This document shows, piece by piece, positions 40,201 through 46,539 of a DNA stretch of 64,000 bases (the first letter of the stretch is position 1; the number at the start of each line of letters is the position of its first letter). A program made the position numbers and the translations under genes. The notes below the pieces were generated by a model that saw nothing but the letters and a program-made list of their open reading frames with translations, made no database searches and was not told where the DNA came from. The stretch covers positions 82,608,958-82,672,957 of the forward strand of contig CP136069.1 in the NCBI GenBank assembly GCA_032622095.1, read 5' to 3'. Source of the DNA: Siphonodentalium dalli (taxonomy: Eukaryota > Mollusca > Scaphopoda > Gadilida > Siphonodentaliidae).

Positions 40201-40760
40201 TACATAATTAAATTATGTTTATCTCTGAGTTTTGAGGAGCCACCAGTGTCTCATTTGGTACATTTGTATTGCTTTAGGCCAACATTAACCCTTTCATGAT
40301 GGGAGCTGCGTCTGTGCAGCATTAAAAACCCTGAAATTTGGTGAAAACTCTGTGCCAATGCATTGATTGCATTCGTTCCCTATGGGAGACTCGCATATAT
40401 AAGATAATACATCAGCACAGGATCTGTAATGCTGCACCAGCAAGCTCCCGTATTGAAAGTGTTATGATATTATTTGAGGCGCCACACTTCCAAGAGCCTT
40501 TACAGAAAAAGTATGTCTGGTTTCACAGGCACAATTTGAGTTTATTTACTTAGTTTACAAAAAATCTTCTATTGTAGGGATTTGAAGTATTTGGCCACAA
40601 TGGCCATGGTGGACAGATCGTCTTTGCAGACCCAAAGAATGAAATTGCCTTTGCATTCGTCACCAAATACATTGCACAAATGACGTTCGACAGTCCACGA
40701 TTTGCAGCGTTAGAGAAAGCATTATACACAAATCTTCAGTCTTTCAAAGACACTCTGTGA
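1106..40760 (+). CDS. Serine beta-lactamase-like protein (LACTB / beta-lactamase domain-containing 2-like), complete, 8 exons
   Basis: Exons 1106-1248, 8726-8917, 19139-19238, 24840-24945, 25671-25793, 34427-34608, 38982-39212 and 40578-40760 total 1260 nt: 419 residues plus TGA. All introns are GT-AG and every junction phase fits. Seen: hydrophobic N-terminal segment (about residues 5-20), likely a signal anchor; SCTK at 96-99, the SxxK nucleophile motif; GYHT with Tyr186 in the YxN position; HNG at 366-368 followed by HGGQ, in the place of KTG. Known: animal members of this class C-like family are mostly poorly characterised hydrolases (esterase or peptidase type), not antibiotic resistance enzymes. 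Inferred: catalytically competent, membrane-anchored or secretory. Start: tandem ATGs at 1106/1109 directly precede the hydrophobic segment; an in-frame ATG at 998 would add 36 residues before it. Introns are packed with repeats. Substrate unknown. Confidence 0.93.
1724..1778. repeat. GC-rich perfect stem-loop in intron 1
   Basis: TGAGATCCCGGATCAGAC at 1724-1741 is exactly complementary to 1761-1778, with a 19-nt loop. Pairing resumes outside it (AAGAT / ATCTT) after a small bulge. It stands out in an AT-rich intron; no other copy was seen in the window. Confidence 0.8.
2187..3961. mobile_element. Long-TIR DNA element, about 1.8 kb, no transposase
   Basis: Inverted arms of roughly 320 bp: left AAACAACGAACAC... 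(2187-2510) and right ...GTGTTCGTTGTTT (about 3630-3961). Both arms carry the same landmarks in opposite order, for example tggtgttatttccaa and ggaaataacacca. The interior holds no coding sequence of note; 2980-3310 resembles the Helitron-like repeat at 48346-49205. Confidence 0.75.
4080..4950. repeat. Degenerate tandem repeat, unit about 120-160 bp
   Basis: Recurring blocks 'ccaccaaacttata', 'gaggaatctaat', 'tggtttaaagatg' and 'ccgtttgggt' in the same order about six times. It includes a homopolymer G run near 4531-4550. No clear terminal structures. Confidence 0.65.
4951..6367. other. Intron 1 stretch without genes
   Basis: AT-rich sequence with no coding signal. About 6168-6230 is a fragment of the element at 56822-57276 (cattcgtagccagc motif). 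About 6301-6360 has three copies of gcgcaattgaa, related to the palindromic MITE at 49207-49541. Confidence 0.5.
6368..7695 (+). mobile_element. Pearl/Helentron-like element A1 with 160-bp tandem core
   Basis: Left end ttttagctcaactttac folds with gtaaagtttgagct; a GTGT-rich microsatellite follows. Then come about seven tandem units of about 160 bp ('catggccgccag', 'gccatcttgga', 'ctacaggtc', 'gatcatcatgaaatttgtc', 'gagtcattttgggg'). The right end is gttgagctacag plus the hairpin gtgtcattgacac and tttca. Sequence diverges from A2 and A4 exactly after tttca, which fixes the right boundary. Known: bivalve pearl elements have tandem cores of this size between unique ends, and such elements have been related to Helentrons. 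Non-coding. Confidence 0.8.
7720..7890. repeat. Diverged copy of the palindrome-array MITE
   Basis: Contains repeated ttgcgcttaag / gcacaattg blocks and ends aataaatgtgaaaatggcctcccata, close to the right end of the intact element at 49207-49541 (ttaaatgtcaatttggcatcccata). Confidence 0.6.
8140..8625. repeat. MITE J (copy 1) with adjoining palindrome
   Basis: Reverse-complement relative of 23896-24418: shared ggtgacctttgacttccgg, gtactatggcttccaatat, and the end ggatcatgtaataaatagaat (about 8461-8481). It is followed by a palindrome (about 8494-8620) around tttactgg with ggaatttacaaaac arms. Confidence 0.7.
8726..8917 (+). CDS. Beta-lactamase-like gene, exon 2 (nucleophile exon)
   Basis: Acceptor ttcag|atcc, donor cacag|gtag. 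It carries GGSVAVFHKGELVVDLWGG, the conserved entry to the fold, and FSCTK at 95-99, where Ser96 and Lys99 form the SxxK catalytic pair. The exon ends in phase 2 and joins exon 3 to give Arg112. Confidence 0.93.
9004..9504. mobile_element. MITE with about 55-bp terminal inverted repeats
   Basis: GTCTCTTTGAAAAGCC at 9004 onward is the reverse complement of GGCTTTTCAAAGAGAC ending at 9504. The match extends inward through cagatgtacgtctctagattt on both sides. Interior 390 bp non-coding. Confidence 0.8.
9857..10009. mobile_element. CAGTAATG-family MITE, short copy
   Basis: Left aatgccctaagtaatcgactc and right gagtcgattacttagggcatt are inverted repeats. The inner part keeps gatgaatggcaacac and ccatatttccgac only once, so the second arm is partly deleted relative to the full hairpin at 38438-38650. 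Confidence 0.75.
10042..13287 (+). mobile_element. Pearl/Helentron-like element A2, about 19 tandem units
   Basis: Same left hairpin end (tttttagctcaactttac) and same right end (hairpin gtgtcattgacac, then tttca at 13287) as A1. Between them lie about 19 units of about 160 bp. Two monomer types occur: one with 'gattttactctttg', one with 'gatttcaaaattcaatcc'. Neighbouring units are nearly identical, suggesting recent array growth. Several short minus-strand open frames inside are by-products of the repeat. It fills about a third of intron 2. Confidence 0.85.
13288..14358. repeat. Tandem repeat of the F family (aacttgag / tttatctggaaatgttga type)
   Basis: Blocks of about 160 bp with 'ttctggatgttaacttgag', 'tgtctgtctgtctgag', 'tttatctggaaatgttga' and 'aagggcattcaatgaagtg'. 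A left-end-like sequence (aattatacccatgacc) is near 13811. It resembles the intact element at 60155-60633. The right side is cut by the TTAA element at 14363. Confidence 0.6.
14363..15415. mobile_element. TTAA-target DNA element K1, carrying a nested K2
   Basis: Flanked by TTAA (14359-14362 and 15416-15419). Ends AGGCCCACTTAATTTTCG and its inverse, aattaagttggcct. A second, inverted copy starts at 23629. It contains the K2 insertion 14779-15353. TTAA target duplications suggest a piggyBac- or Kolobok-type source; no transposase is present. Confidence 0.8.
14779..15353. mobile_element. TTAA-target MITE K2 nested in K1
   Basis: Ends AGGGGTACTCTACGCC and ggcgtacagtacccct, flanked by TTAA at 14775-14778 and 15354-15357. 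The K1 copy near 23690 shows the uninterrupted site (gttattaaaacc on the other strand), which confirms insertion at one TTAA with duplication. Confidence 0.85.
15598..15940 (+). repeat. Partial pearl-like A unit
   Basis: Contains ccatcaacaatttcctttagcac, 'tcatcgtcaccaagtttcatatggat', 'tgacctctagatggga' and 'atggccgccact', the diverged subfamily also seen at 22455-23075 and 32096-32707. Neither end is present. Confidence 0.6.
15941..16760. other. Intron 2 stretch without recognisable features
   Basis: AT-rich non-coding sequence between repeat elements; I see no gene, RNA or terminal repeats here. Confidence 0.5.
16762..18623 (+). mobile_element. Hairpin-ended element D1 (tatacgccc family)
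   Basis: Left end tttttatacgcccttttt pairs with aaaaaaggtcg; a GTCC microsatellite follows (16806-16840). Then come degenerate units with 'ggtttccggatgataact', 'caaatttggtatgtg', 'caggtcaagttcgaa' and 'gagttatggcccttttt'. The right end is the hairpin gggcgtattttgccacgccc, then tagcgatgctcttgtt. D3 at 55103-56027 has the same two ends. Non-coding. Confidence 0.75.
18630..19138. other. End of intron 2
   Basis: No gene or clear repeat; it finishes with a long T-tract (about 19121-19135) serving as the polypyrimidine tract for exon 3. Confidence 0.5.
19139..19238 (+). CDS. Beta-lactamase-like gene, exon 3
   Basis: A T-rich tract and cag precede the exon, and the donor is accag|gtaat. It encodes residues 113-145, including LVSHYWPGFAKNGKENIT and MLLSHQ, a very conserved block of this family. 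It ends in phase 0. Confidence 0.93.
19608..20045 (+). mobile_element. Hairpin-ended element G (tttacccatacca family), right end missing
   Basis: Left hairpin tttacccatacc atagtatggtaaac, then a GTCT microsatellite (about 19676-19722) and two units with 'cgagttcgaatttgggtttgatccg' and 'gagttatggccgttttt'. It shares core motifs with D but has a different left hairpin. Confidence 0.65.
20046..21742. other. Intron 3 stretch without genes
   Basis: Begins with an A/T-only low-complexity tract (about 20048-20180); a poly-G run lies near 21265-21277. No open frame with coding character. Confidence 0.5.
21747..22114. mobile_element. TTAA-target MITE K3 (agacatattatg family), copy 1
   Basis: Flanked by TTAA at 21743-21746 and 22115-22118. 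It shares long blocks with 63676-64000: 'caggtgctatg', 'aaatcgaccgtac', 'aactccatagaaaacatc', 'ccaccaagag', 'ataactactttgagca'. Confidence 0.75.
22455..23075 (+). repeat. Pearl-like A tandem, end-less fragment
   Basis: Four diverged units with 'catggctgccag', 'gccatcttggattt', 'ccaaacttcatatggat' and 'ggtgacctctagatgg'. Closest to the 32096-32707 subfamily. Confidence 0.7.
23325..23435. repeat. Palindromic C-family repeat
   Basis: gcagaatgaggtcc and ggacctcattctgc arms around ggtgatgc / gcatcac. Part of the C family also seen near 27890, 28235, 28600, 34670, 34965, 43470 and 54005. Confidence 0.7.
23629..24575. mobile_element. TTAA-target element K1, inverted copy with a nested insertion
   Basis: Begins after TTAA (23625-23628) with AGGCCCACTTAATTTTCG, matching the right end of 14363-15415 in inverse orientation; the far side ends near ggaacttcctctttcaaatgg without a clear terminus. 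Interrupted at about 23890-24420 by MITE J. It preserves the empty site for K2. Confidence 0.7.
23896..24418. mobile_element. MITE J (copy 2) plus 118-bp palindrome
   Basis: 23896-24013 is an almost perfect palindrome (gatctacaactcgtcccc... and its inverse, centred on taaattag / ctaattta). Beside it, TCTATTTATTACATGATCC (24012 onward) is the inverse of ggatcatgtaataaataga (about 24399-24418), giving a roughly 405-bp MITE. Confidence 0.75.
24840..24945 (+). CDS. Beta-lactamase-like gene, exon 4
   Basis: Acceptor attacag|gctgg, donor ccag|gtatg. It continues directly after MLLSHQ with AGLVS and ends with DWPPG, where Gly181 is split across the junction in phase 1. This is the segment between the nucleophile and the Tyr motif. 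Confidence 0.9.
25005..25602. repeat. TTAA-target MITE K3, copy 2, with CAT/CAC microsatellite inside
   Basis: TTAA at 25001-25004 and 25603-25606; ends agacacattatgtac and cagcggagtgattgatatcac match copy 1. The middle is replaced by unrelated sequence with a (CAY)n tract (about 25305-25390) that yields spurious His/Met-rich open frames. Confidence 0.65.
25671..25793 (+). CDS. Beta-lactamase-like gene, exon 5 (Tyr motif)
   Basis: Acceptor tctgtag|gtaca, donor catg|gtagg. It encodes GTRHGYHTLTFGFYVDFLLR; Tyr186 in GYHT lies where the general-base Tyr of class C enzymes lies. It ends in phase 1. Confidence 0.92.
26070..26370. repeat. Tandem repeat, unit about 125-135 bp
   Basis: Two to three units sharing 'ggtccagaaacat', 'atatgagc', 'gaggtcaaggtcaa', 'cacccat' and 'gttcccgggatcaaagt'. 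No terminal repeats seen. Confidence 0.7.
26841..29985 (+). mobile_element. Hairpin-ended element B1 inside the 5' LTR
   Basis: Left end agctcacctgagacgaagtctccggtggagct (hairpin), then a GTCC/ATCC microsatellite (26885-26945). Next come tandem units with 'catatttggtgtggatgtt', 'tcagatttgttcaaat' and 'gggccataactct', then nested C-family repeats (about 27885-28995). The right end is ggtgagcgaccccacagtcattgactgtcttg (hairpin acagtcattgactgt). The 3' LTR at 31627-31645 gives the empty site, so the borders are known to a base or two. No coding sequence. Confidence 0.85.
27885..28995. repeat. C-family palindromes and three direct 430-bp repeats within B1
   Basis: gaggtcc(c)cagagggtgaattta... and its inverse form hairpins near 27895-27975, 28235-28330 and 28605-28680. 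The segment cttaggcctcatcttctgggaagtatct ... ttgcagaagataaaattcat recurs at about 28022, 28402 and 28833. Confidence 0.7.
30494..31444 (+). pseudogene. LTR-element reading frame: unknown N-terminal region plus chromodomain, interrupted by a stop
   Basis: A 217-codon open frame (30494-31147) is rich in Ser, Gln, Thr and His after a short conserved-looking start (LTWGLKVQQNTTTLTLSWH). It ends at TGA 31145-31147. In the same frame, directly after the stop, comes a chromodomain-like segment (YLIKWRDSPHSENTW, about 31172-31216), the type found at the C-terminus of Ty3/gypsy chromovirus proteins. Without the stop the frame would be about 316 codons, ending just inside the 3' LTR at 31444. I do not recognise the N-terminal part; it may be Gag-derived. 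Confidence 0.6.
32720..33370. repeat. Inverted pair of Helitron-type repeat fragments
   Basis: 'acaataaagagcattcctta' and 'gaccaggagaatggcatgggatagg' (about 32800-32880) return inverted at about 33250-33350 (cctatcacatgacattcccctggtc, taaggaatgctctttt). They are related to the repeat units in 48346-49205. Confidence 0.65.
33480..34426. other. End of intron 5
   Basis: Non-coding. It includes a short inverted repeat at about 34290-34335 (ccagctgtatcccatt / aatgggatgcagctgg). Otherwise no feature. Confidence 0.5.
34427..34608 (+). CDS. Beta-lactamase-like gene, exon 6
   Basis: Acceptor ttccag|atatt, donor aagag|gttag. The split codon gives Asp222, then IDFSIGLPLSE and a variable helical stretch to Glu282, in phase 0. 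The match to the family is weaker here, as usual for this part of the protein. Confidence 0.9.
34660..35050. repeat. C-family repeats, inverted pair
   Basis: Two palindromes (about 34670-34770 and 34965-35045) with arms agagggtgaattta and aaattcaccctctg, joined by the reverse complement of the 430-bp module found in B1 (cttccaagaaaatgaggcctaagcag). Confidence 0.7.
35132..37742 (+). mobile_element. Hairpin-ended element B2
   Basis: Same left hairpin agctcacctgagacgaagtctccggtggagct, same microsatellite, same tandem core ('ttcagatttgttcaaatggggtcac', 'agggacataactct') and same right end ggtgagcgaccccacagtctttgactgtcttg as B1. It sits between T-runs. It contains no C-family block, so that block is a later insertion in B1. 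Confidence 0.8.
37743..38435. other. Intron 6 stretch without features
   Basis: AT-rich non-coding sequence; nothing recognised. Confidence 0.45.
38438..38650. mobile_element. CAGTAATG-family MITE, full-length near-perfect hairpin
   Basis: Starts CAGTAATGCTC and ends GAGCATTACTG, with TA on both sides (38436-38437 and 38651-38652). Arms of about 104 bp pair almost base for base around a tiny centre (gctctccccgagagc). A TA target and CAGT start fit a Tc1/mariner-type MITE. Confidence 0.85.
38710..38867. mobile_element. TTAA-target MITE K5 (cccttt.atgatgggagct), copy 1
   Basis: TTAA at 38706-38709 and 38868-38871; ends CCCTT(T)TATGATGGGAGCT and AGCTCCAGTCATGGAAGGG. The centre holds an inverted pair around ctccctatgggag. 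Other copies at about 40289-40460 and 43778-44036. Confidence 0.8.
38982..39212 (+). CDS. Beta-lactamase-like gene, exon 7
   Basis: Acceptor ttctag|ttcc, donor ctat|gtaag. It encodes residues 283-359 and includes NGGFGSARSMAKLM and YGHGV, both conserved near the C-terminal lobe. Phase 0 on both sides. Confidence 0.92.
39358..39462. repeat. Short inverted-repeat MITE (ggaaatgttcagataataag), copy 1
   Basis: ggggaaatgttcagataataagtt and aacttattatcggaacattccc flank a short loop; gggaactactcgtcaatgagtattta follows. Second copy at 61888-61985. Confidence 0.7.
39470..40030. mobile_element. Nested inverted-repeat element in intron 7
   Basis: Outer arms ctcagtctgagtgacccc / ctcagactgggtctc, middle arms cgccttgtcactgagat and atggatccaatatggcc with inverse copies, and an inner pair agttctggagtagcattccatatatgga. 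Most of the element can fold on itself. Confidence 0.7.
40289..40460. repeat. MITE K5, copy 2
   Basis: ttaaccctttcatgatgggagctgcg at the left, caagctcccgtattgaaagtgtt at the right, with the central ccctatgggagactcgcat block. The right TTAA is lost. Confidence 0.65.
40578..40760 (+). CDS. Beta-lactamase-like gene, exon 8 (HxG motif and stop)
   Basis: Acceptor ttgtag|ggat. It encodes GFEVFGHNGHGGQ, with the HxG motif at 366-368, then the last strand and helix, ending KDTL and TGA at 40758-40760. The next repeat element starts only about 110 bp downstream, so the 3' UTR is short or runs into repeat; I saw no clear AATAAA close by. Confidence 0.92.
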   Translation, partial: GFEVFGHNGHGGQIVFADPKNEIAFAFVTKYIAQMTFDSPRFAALEKALYTNLQSFKDTL

Positions 40761-40870
40761 TAAATTGTTGTAATCAGATGTTTCTAATAATTTCTATCAC
40801 CAAACATGTTTGGTACCATTGGTTAGTTAACTCTTTCTATCCTAAATGGATTCTCCCATTCAGTTATTAT

Positions 40871-41932
40871 CCCCCGCCAAATTTAAAATTTGCTGGGGGG
40901 TATAGTAATGGGTTCCGTCCGTCCATCTGTCCGTCCGTCCGTCGTACCGTCCCGAATTTGTAAGAGTCATAACTTGAACAAATGTGAACGGATTTCAAAT
41001 ATTTGTGGTATATGAGTTCACCTGACCATTAACTAGAATGAGTTCGCAAGCCAGGTCTGGCCAGATATTTTTACCGGAGTTATTGGACTTTGTTTATTAT
41101 TTTTGTCGAATTTACCAAATAGCAAATAGACGACGTCACAGGGGGCATTTCCACAAATCTCAACGGATTTCAAAGATATTTGGTATATGAGTTCACCTGA
41201 CCATTACCTAGAATGAGTTCGCAAGTCAGGTCCGGCCGGATAATTTTACCGGAGTTATTGGACTTTGTTTATTATTTTTGTCGAATTTACCAAATAGCAA
41301 ATAGACGACGTCACAGGGCTCAGTTCCACAAATCTCAACGGATTTCAAAGATATTTGGTTTATGAGTTTACTTGACTAGTATCTAGAACAAGTTCGCAAA
41401 CCAGGTCCGGCCGGATATTTTCAGCAAAGTTATTGGACTTTGTTTATTTTTTTGGTGCAAATGGACGACGTCACAGGGCTCATTTCCATAAATGTCAATG
41501 GATTTCAAAGATTTTTGGTATATGAGTTCACATGACCAGTATCTAGAACGAGTTCGCAAACCAGGTCCGGTCAGATATTTTCAGCGGAGTTATTGGACTT
41601 TGTTTATTTTTGTGTGTGCAAATGGACGTCACAGGGCTCATTTCCACAAATGTCAACGGATTTCAAAGATTTTTGGTATATGAGTTCACATGACCAGTAT
41701 CTAGAACGAGTTCGCAAACCAGATTCGGCCGGATATTTTCAGCAGAGTTATTGGACTTTGTTTATTGGTATATTCATTCCCATGACCAGTACCTAAAATG
41801 AGTTCGCAAGCCAGACTTTTTGACAAAATCCCACCTCTTGTTTAGCACATACTGAGAACGCAAACATTATTGAGAATGCACTTCCCCAACTGCACATTTC
41901 GGCGGGGGATACCGCCGTCTGCAACTGCTTGT
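40871..41932 (+). mobile_element. Hairpin-ended element E (ccccgccaaattt family)
   Basis: Left hairpin ccccgccaaatttaaaatttgctgggg, GTCC microsatellite (40916-40942), then five units of about 180 bp ('tgagttcacctgaccat', 'gagttcgcaagccaggtc', 'gagttattggactttgttta', 'gacgtcacagggc'). The right end is the hairpin ggcgggggataccgcc, then gtctgcaactgcttgt. Lies just after the beta-lactamase-like gene. Confidence 0.75.
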
Positions 41933-42126
41933 AATAGTATACATTGGATGAGTCTTTTATTCATATGTAGGAATGTTCATTCTGTTGAAATTTGGTATGG
42001 AGGTTTGGCATCAGGAGGGCTTTCAAAAGAGGGTTCAGTTTATGTTGTTTGCATTTTCCGTTCAAGAGTTATCCCTCCTTGTTCATCTGAAAATGTTGAA
42101 TTTTTGTCTGTCCACTCATTTATCCT

Positions 42127-43133
42127 TTTAGCTCAACTTTACATCGTAAAGCTTGAGCTATTGCCATGGGTTGGCGTCCATACATGCGTCAGTGCGTCAA
42201 CAATTTCCTTCGGCATGCCCTACAGGCCACATGCCTCATCCGATCTTCACCAAACTTCATATGTAGCTTCGGAGTGACCTATAGATGGGAGCTATCAAAT
42301 GTTTCTGAATTTCGATGAAAAACATGGGTGCCAGCAGCCATCTTGGATTTCAAATCTGAATCCATCGGCACTCCCTACAGCCCGTATTTATGGCCAGATC
42401 ATTTTTAGCTCAACTTTACTTGTAACGAGTCATTTTGGGGTCAATCGGCAAAAAAACATGGCCACCAGTGGCAATCTTGGATTTCAAAATTCAATCCATT
42501 GGCACGGGCTACAGGCCGACTGTTGGTCTGATCATCATGAAATTTTTCATGGATGTTAATATTGGCATTTAGATGGGAACGTGTCATTTTGGGGTCATTT
42601 GGCCAAAAAACATGGCCGCCAGCAGCCAACTTGGATTTTACTCTTTGCATGACTAAATCCTTGGGCAGGGGCTGCAGATCGTACCTTTGGTCGGATCATG
42701 TTATGAAATTTGTCATGGCTGTTGACATTGACATGTAGATGGGAACGAGTCATTTTGGGGTAATTCGGTAAAAAAAAACATGGCCGTCAGTGGCCATCAT
42801 GGATTTCAAAATTCAATCCATTAGCACGGGCTACAGGCCGTACTGTTTGTCTGATCATCATGAAATTTGTCATGGATGTTAACAATGACATGGCACGGGT
42901 TACAGGTCGTACCTTTGGTTGGATCATTATGAAATTTGTCATGGATGTTAACATTGACATGATGTAAATGGGAACGAGTCATTTTGAGGTCAATCAAAAT
43001 TCAATCCATTAGCATGGGCTACAGGCCTTACTGTTTGTCTGATCATCATGAAAATTGTCATTTATGTTAATAGATGGGAACGAGTCATTTTGGGGTCAAT
43101 CGGCCAAAAAACATGGCCGCCGGCAGTAGTGTT
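42127..43133 (+). mobile_element. Pearl-like element A3, two left ends, right end missing
   Basis: ttttagctcaactttacatcgtaaagcttgagct near 42127 and a second, truncated left end at about 42404. Then about five tandem units with both monomer types. It stops abruptly at a hAT-like terminus near 43135. Confidence 0.75.
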
Positions 43134-43225
43134 GAAACGATTAATTGACTAGTCGAAATCGATGCGATTATTAAATTAGTCGATCCCGAAATCTGCTAGT
43201 CGACTAGTCGGGAAAAAGCAGTACC
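43134..43225. repeat. Possible hAT-type terminal fragment
   Basis: gtagtgttgaaacgattaattgactagtcgaaatcg and further tagtcgactagtcg motifs resemble the cgattaatcgattagtcg ends common in hAT non-autonomous elements. No partner end seen. Confidence 0.35.
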
Positions 43226-43259
43226 TATGTGCTATCATGACAGCAGTGCAAACTTCTTA

Positions 43260-43545
43260 AAGCCTTATTGCATTGTTCCTTTAACGATGCCACTGCCAGT
43301 CATGCACCCATTTGTCACCTTGATTATGCATTTAATCACAGTGATGTCCACACATCAGTCACCTTGATTATGCATTTAATCAGGGGATACAGAAACTTCC
43401 CAGAAGGGAAAAAGTTTCTAAAAACAATGTTAATTTGAGACTATAGATACTAACCAGAAGATGAGGCCTGAGCAGAATGAGGTTTTCCAGAGGGTGAGTT
43501 TGGTGATGCTAGCCTGCTGTGCTAATGACAGACAAACTATTTGCA
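43260..43545. repeat. C-family fragment
   Basis: 'cttccagaaggga'-like text, aaaaacaatgttaatttgagactatagatact, gatgaggcctgagcagaatgagg and gtgagtttggtgatgctagcctgctgtg match 34830-35030 in the same order. Confidence 0.65.
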
Positions 43546-43777
43546 GGCTTGGGTGGCCGACTTCTGTCAATTCAATTTTTTTTACTGAAATAAATAGTCT
43601 TATCAGAAGGATACATCCTTTTCTTTTTCACATTCTCATCCTTTTCTTGCACTTTTAAAAGGTCATTCTAACAATAATTCCATTTTTCCAGTTACAGTGT
43701 CATTGTCATGTTTGTTTTACTTTCCATTATGTGATTCATATTGTGTCATTTTACCTGATACTACATTTGGTTTATAT

Positions 43778-44036
43778 CCCTTTCATGATGGGAGCTGGCT
43801 GGTGCAGCATTAAATATCCTTTGCCAGTGCATTCTCTTATATATACAAGTCTCCCATAGGGAGCCTCACATATACAAGAGAATGCACTGGCTTACAAGGT
43901 CAAAGTAAATAGTTTTAGGCCAATTTTCATTCTCTTATATAAGCGATCGAGGCTCCCTATGGCAGACTCGTATGTATAAGAGAATGCATTGGCACAGGGT
44001 TTTCACAAAATTTCAGGAAGCTCCAGTCATGGAAGC
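43778..44036. repeat. MITE K5, copy 3, internally duplicated
   Basis: ccctttcatgatgggagctgg at the left and gaagctccagtcatggaagcg at the right; the central cattctcttatata / ctccctatggcagactcg module occurs twice. Confidence 0.65.
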
Positions 44037-44199
44037 GATATATATCTGTTATTATTTTAAAGCATCAAAAATGTGTTGAATGAATATTTCAGATGAGTAT
44101 TAAAAAGCTAATAATTTAAAAGTGATGTTGCTCAGTTTTCATGGATGGAAAATGCTTATTGTCAGTCCAAATAGAATGCAATTTACAAATGTCAGTTAA

Positions 44200-46530
44200 T
44201 TTAGAATTATCCAGATTTGAGGTTTCCTGATGATAACTCAAGTTTGTATTTCTTGATCGAGACCAAATTTGGTATGTGCTTTTCTAAGCCCAAATTCCAG
44301 GTCAGATTCTAATATGGGTTTGTTCCGAAAAAAGTTTACTGAGTTAAGGCCCTTTTTCGACTTAGAACTTTCCAAATTTGAGGTTTCCTGATTTGAGGTT
44401 TCTCTATTTTGTGTTACTTGATTGTCAGCAAGATTTCAATAGTACTTGGTATGCAGTTTTCTATAAGACCTAGTTTATAATTTGTTCATAGGGTCATAGT
44501 TGAGTGAATTTTTGGGGCCACTGATAAGGGCAGATCCCATGGGGAGGCACACCCAGCGAGCGCCCCCTATTTTTTCCAGAGCAAGGAATTTTTGGGAGTT
44601 GTCCTGGCACAATTTGTCTCGTGGCGCCCGAAGATTCCGCACTGAATATTGCTAACATGCATGTAAATACAGCAGTTGACAATGTTTTACATTACTCAAA
44701 TGTATAGTTATTTTAACTGTGGGTTGAAATTATTTTCAATTTGGTATTCAATGTATAGCCATGCAAGGGGCGATTCCAGCATCCCAATACGTGGGCACCC
44801 TAGCCTATATTTCGCCATGCAGAGCAAATAATTTCTGCCACATTTTGTATCGGAGTGACGAAAAATATCTCGCCCGGCGCCACCAAGTTTTGGGTTCCCG
44901 AAGTTTTAACACTGAATATTTCTATCAAAAATAAATAGAGCAATTCTAACAGTGGAGTCAAAATTTAGACAATTCCATCTATATGTAAAGAGTAAATGAA
45001 TGATAAATGAGTCAAATACACTTCACAATGTAGTCCGACCATTCAATAGTACGGAAGTTTACCTCAGACTATATATCGAAACATCAGACCATCGAATGCT
45101 CGGACTAAAATGCACTGGCGGCAGTATCATCGTAAAGAGATTATATAAACGCACATATACGCCATACTACTATGCTATACATGTACCGTATACATAGTAT
45201 ATTTTCGAATTAGTATATAAATACAATGCTGGTTCATTTCCATTGGTATATATGCATAGCTTTTAAAATTGGTTATATCTTCCATCACATGTTTTGTCAC
45301 CCTAATTGGAACAAATGTGTGTTAATAAGACATCTTTAGGTCACGACAAATACGCATCTGCCATTGCTTAAAAAAGTCATGAGTCCTTCAAAACATCGGT
45401 GTTCAATTGTCGTTATCGTCATTTGCCAGTTGATTGACGAACATATTTATTCATAACCCAAACATTTACAAAACAGATATTAATCTACCTACAATATTTT
45501 TAATTAACATTATGGATGTAACCAGAATGTAGATGAACAGGGGATTGGAATACTAGTTAATCAGTCCGGTGTCAGATATTATTTGGTGAAAAACCTGGGA
45601 AAACTGTGTTTATGCTAATAAAATGAGTACATGATCGGAGTATGATCGGACCACCCATTTGGCTTGTATTGATGACTTATTTTGCTGGTGCAACATGACG
45701 TCAAAACATAGTGTCATTCTTTCCTCCAGTCCACACATTGACATCATTAATGAATAATCACATGTTTTATTGGTCAAAAACTTTAATAATATATCATCAA
45801 AGAACATAAGAGAACATAATTACTATTAACAATTTCGGGACAACCTGCCCGTGTTTATCGGGACGACCCACCCCGAAAACAGCAGAATGGTGGGTTGACT
45901 CAGGGACGGTTAAGTCCCATTCCCGGAGTAAAACTGAAATATTCACCATGGGCAATGGAGGATATTAAGTGGTTGGATAGATGCATTGTATTGCCAGCCA
46001 AAATACCGCTATACTAGTACTATATAGAAGCCAGGACTATTCACGCTGAATTAAAAAATATTCCCATGCACCGGCCCAAACCATAAGCGACCTGGTTATT
46101 CCGGGGCTCATTCCATAGGCATGTCCGGCACGCCAAAATCATCATGTCGGCCAGATTATTCACTACCATTTGCACAGACATTCAGAAAATAAGTTCATTG
46201 TTCAAAGGAGCTTTGATCTTCCATCACTAACCCGCCATAGTATACCATAACTATACTGATTTTTATTGTCACTCGCTCCATATAGGCTTAATATTTACAT
46301 AAATTGGGCCCAGAACTCAGGAAAACGCGTCGTTTTCAATGTAGTATACACAAAATTCCCCCGGACCTCCTCTCATTCTCTCCCCCACTTGCCGCTTTGC
46401 GGCTCGGATGATGCTACGCATCATATATACAGCAATACATAGCGCCCCCCCCCCCTTTTTTATTTTTCTGGATCCACCACTGACTGAGGGGTCAGAAGAT
46501 TAATATTGAGGGCTATGGGTTTTCATGGAT
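44200..46530. other. Intergenic stretch, repeat debris
   Basis: 44215-44480 is a D-family core fragment ('ggtttcctgatgataact', 'caaatttggtatgtgc'). 44550-44660 and 44770-44930 are two related GC-richer segments (gcgcc.ccaag/cgaag...actgaatatt). 45000-46440 shows no recognisable feature. No gene. Confidence 0.5.
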
Positions 46531-46539
46531 TTCATCTCA

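Noticed and set aside
41870-42277. 135-codon open frame downstream of gene 1
   Set aside because: It crosses the end of element E and the start of A3, both non-coding repeats.
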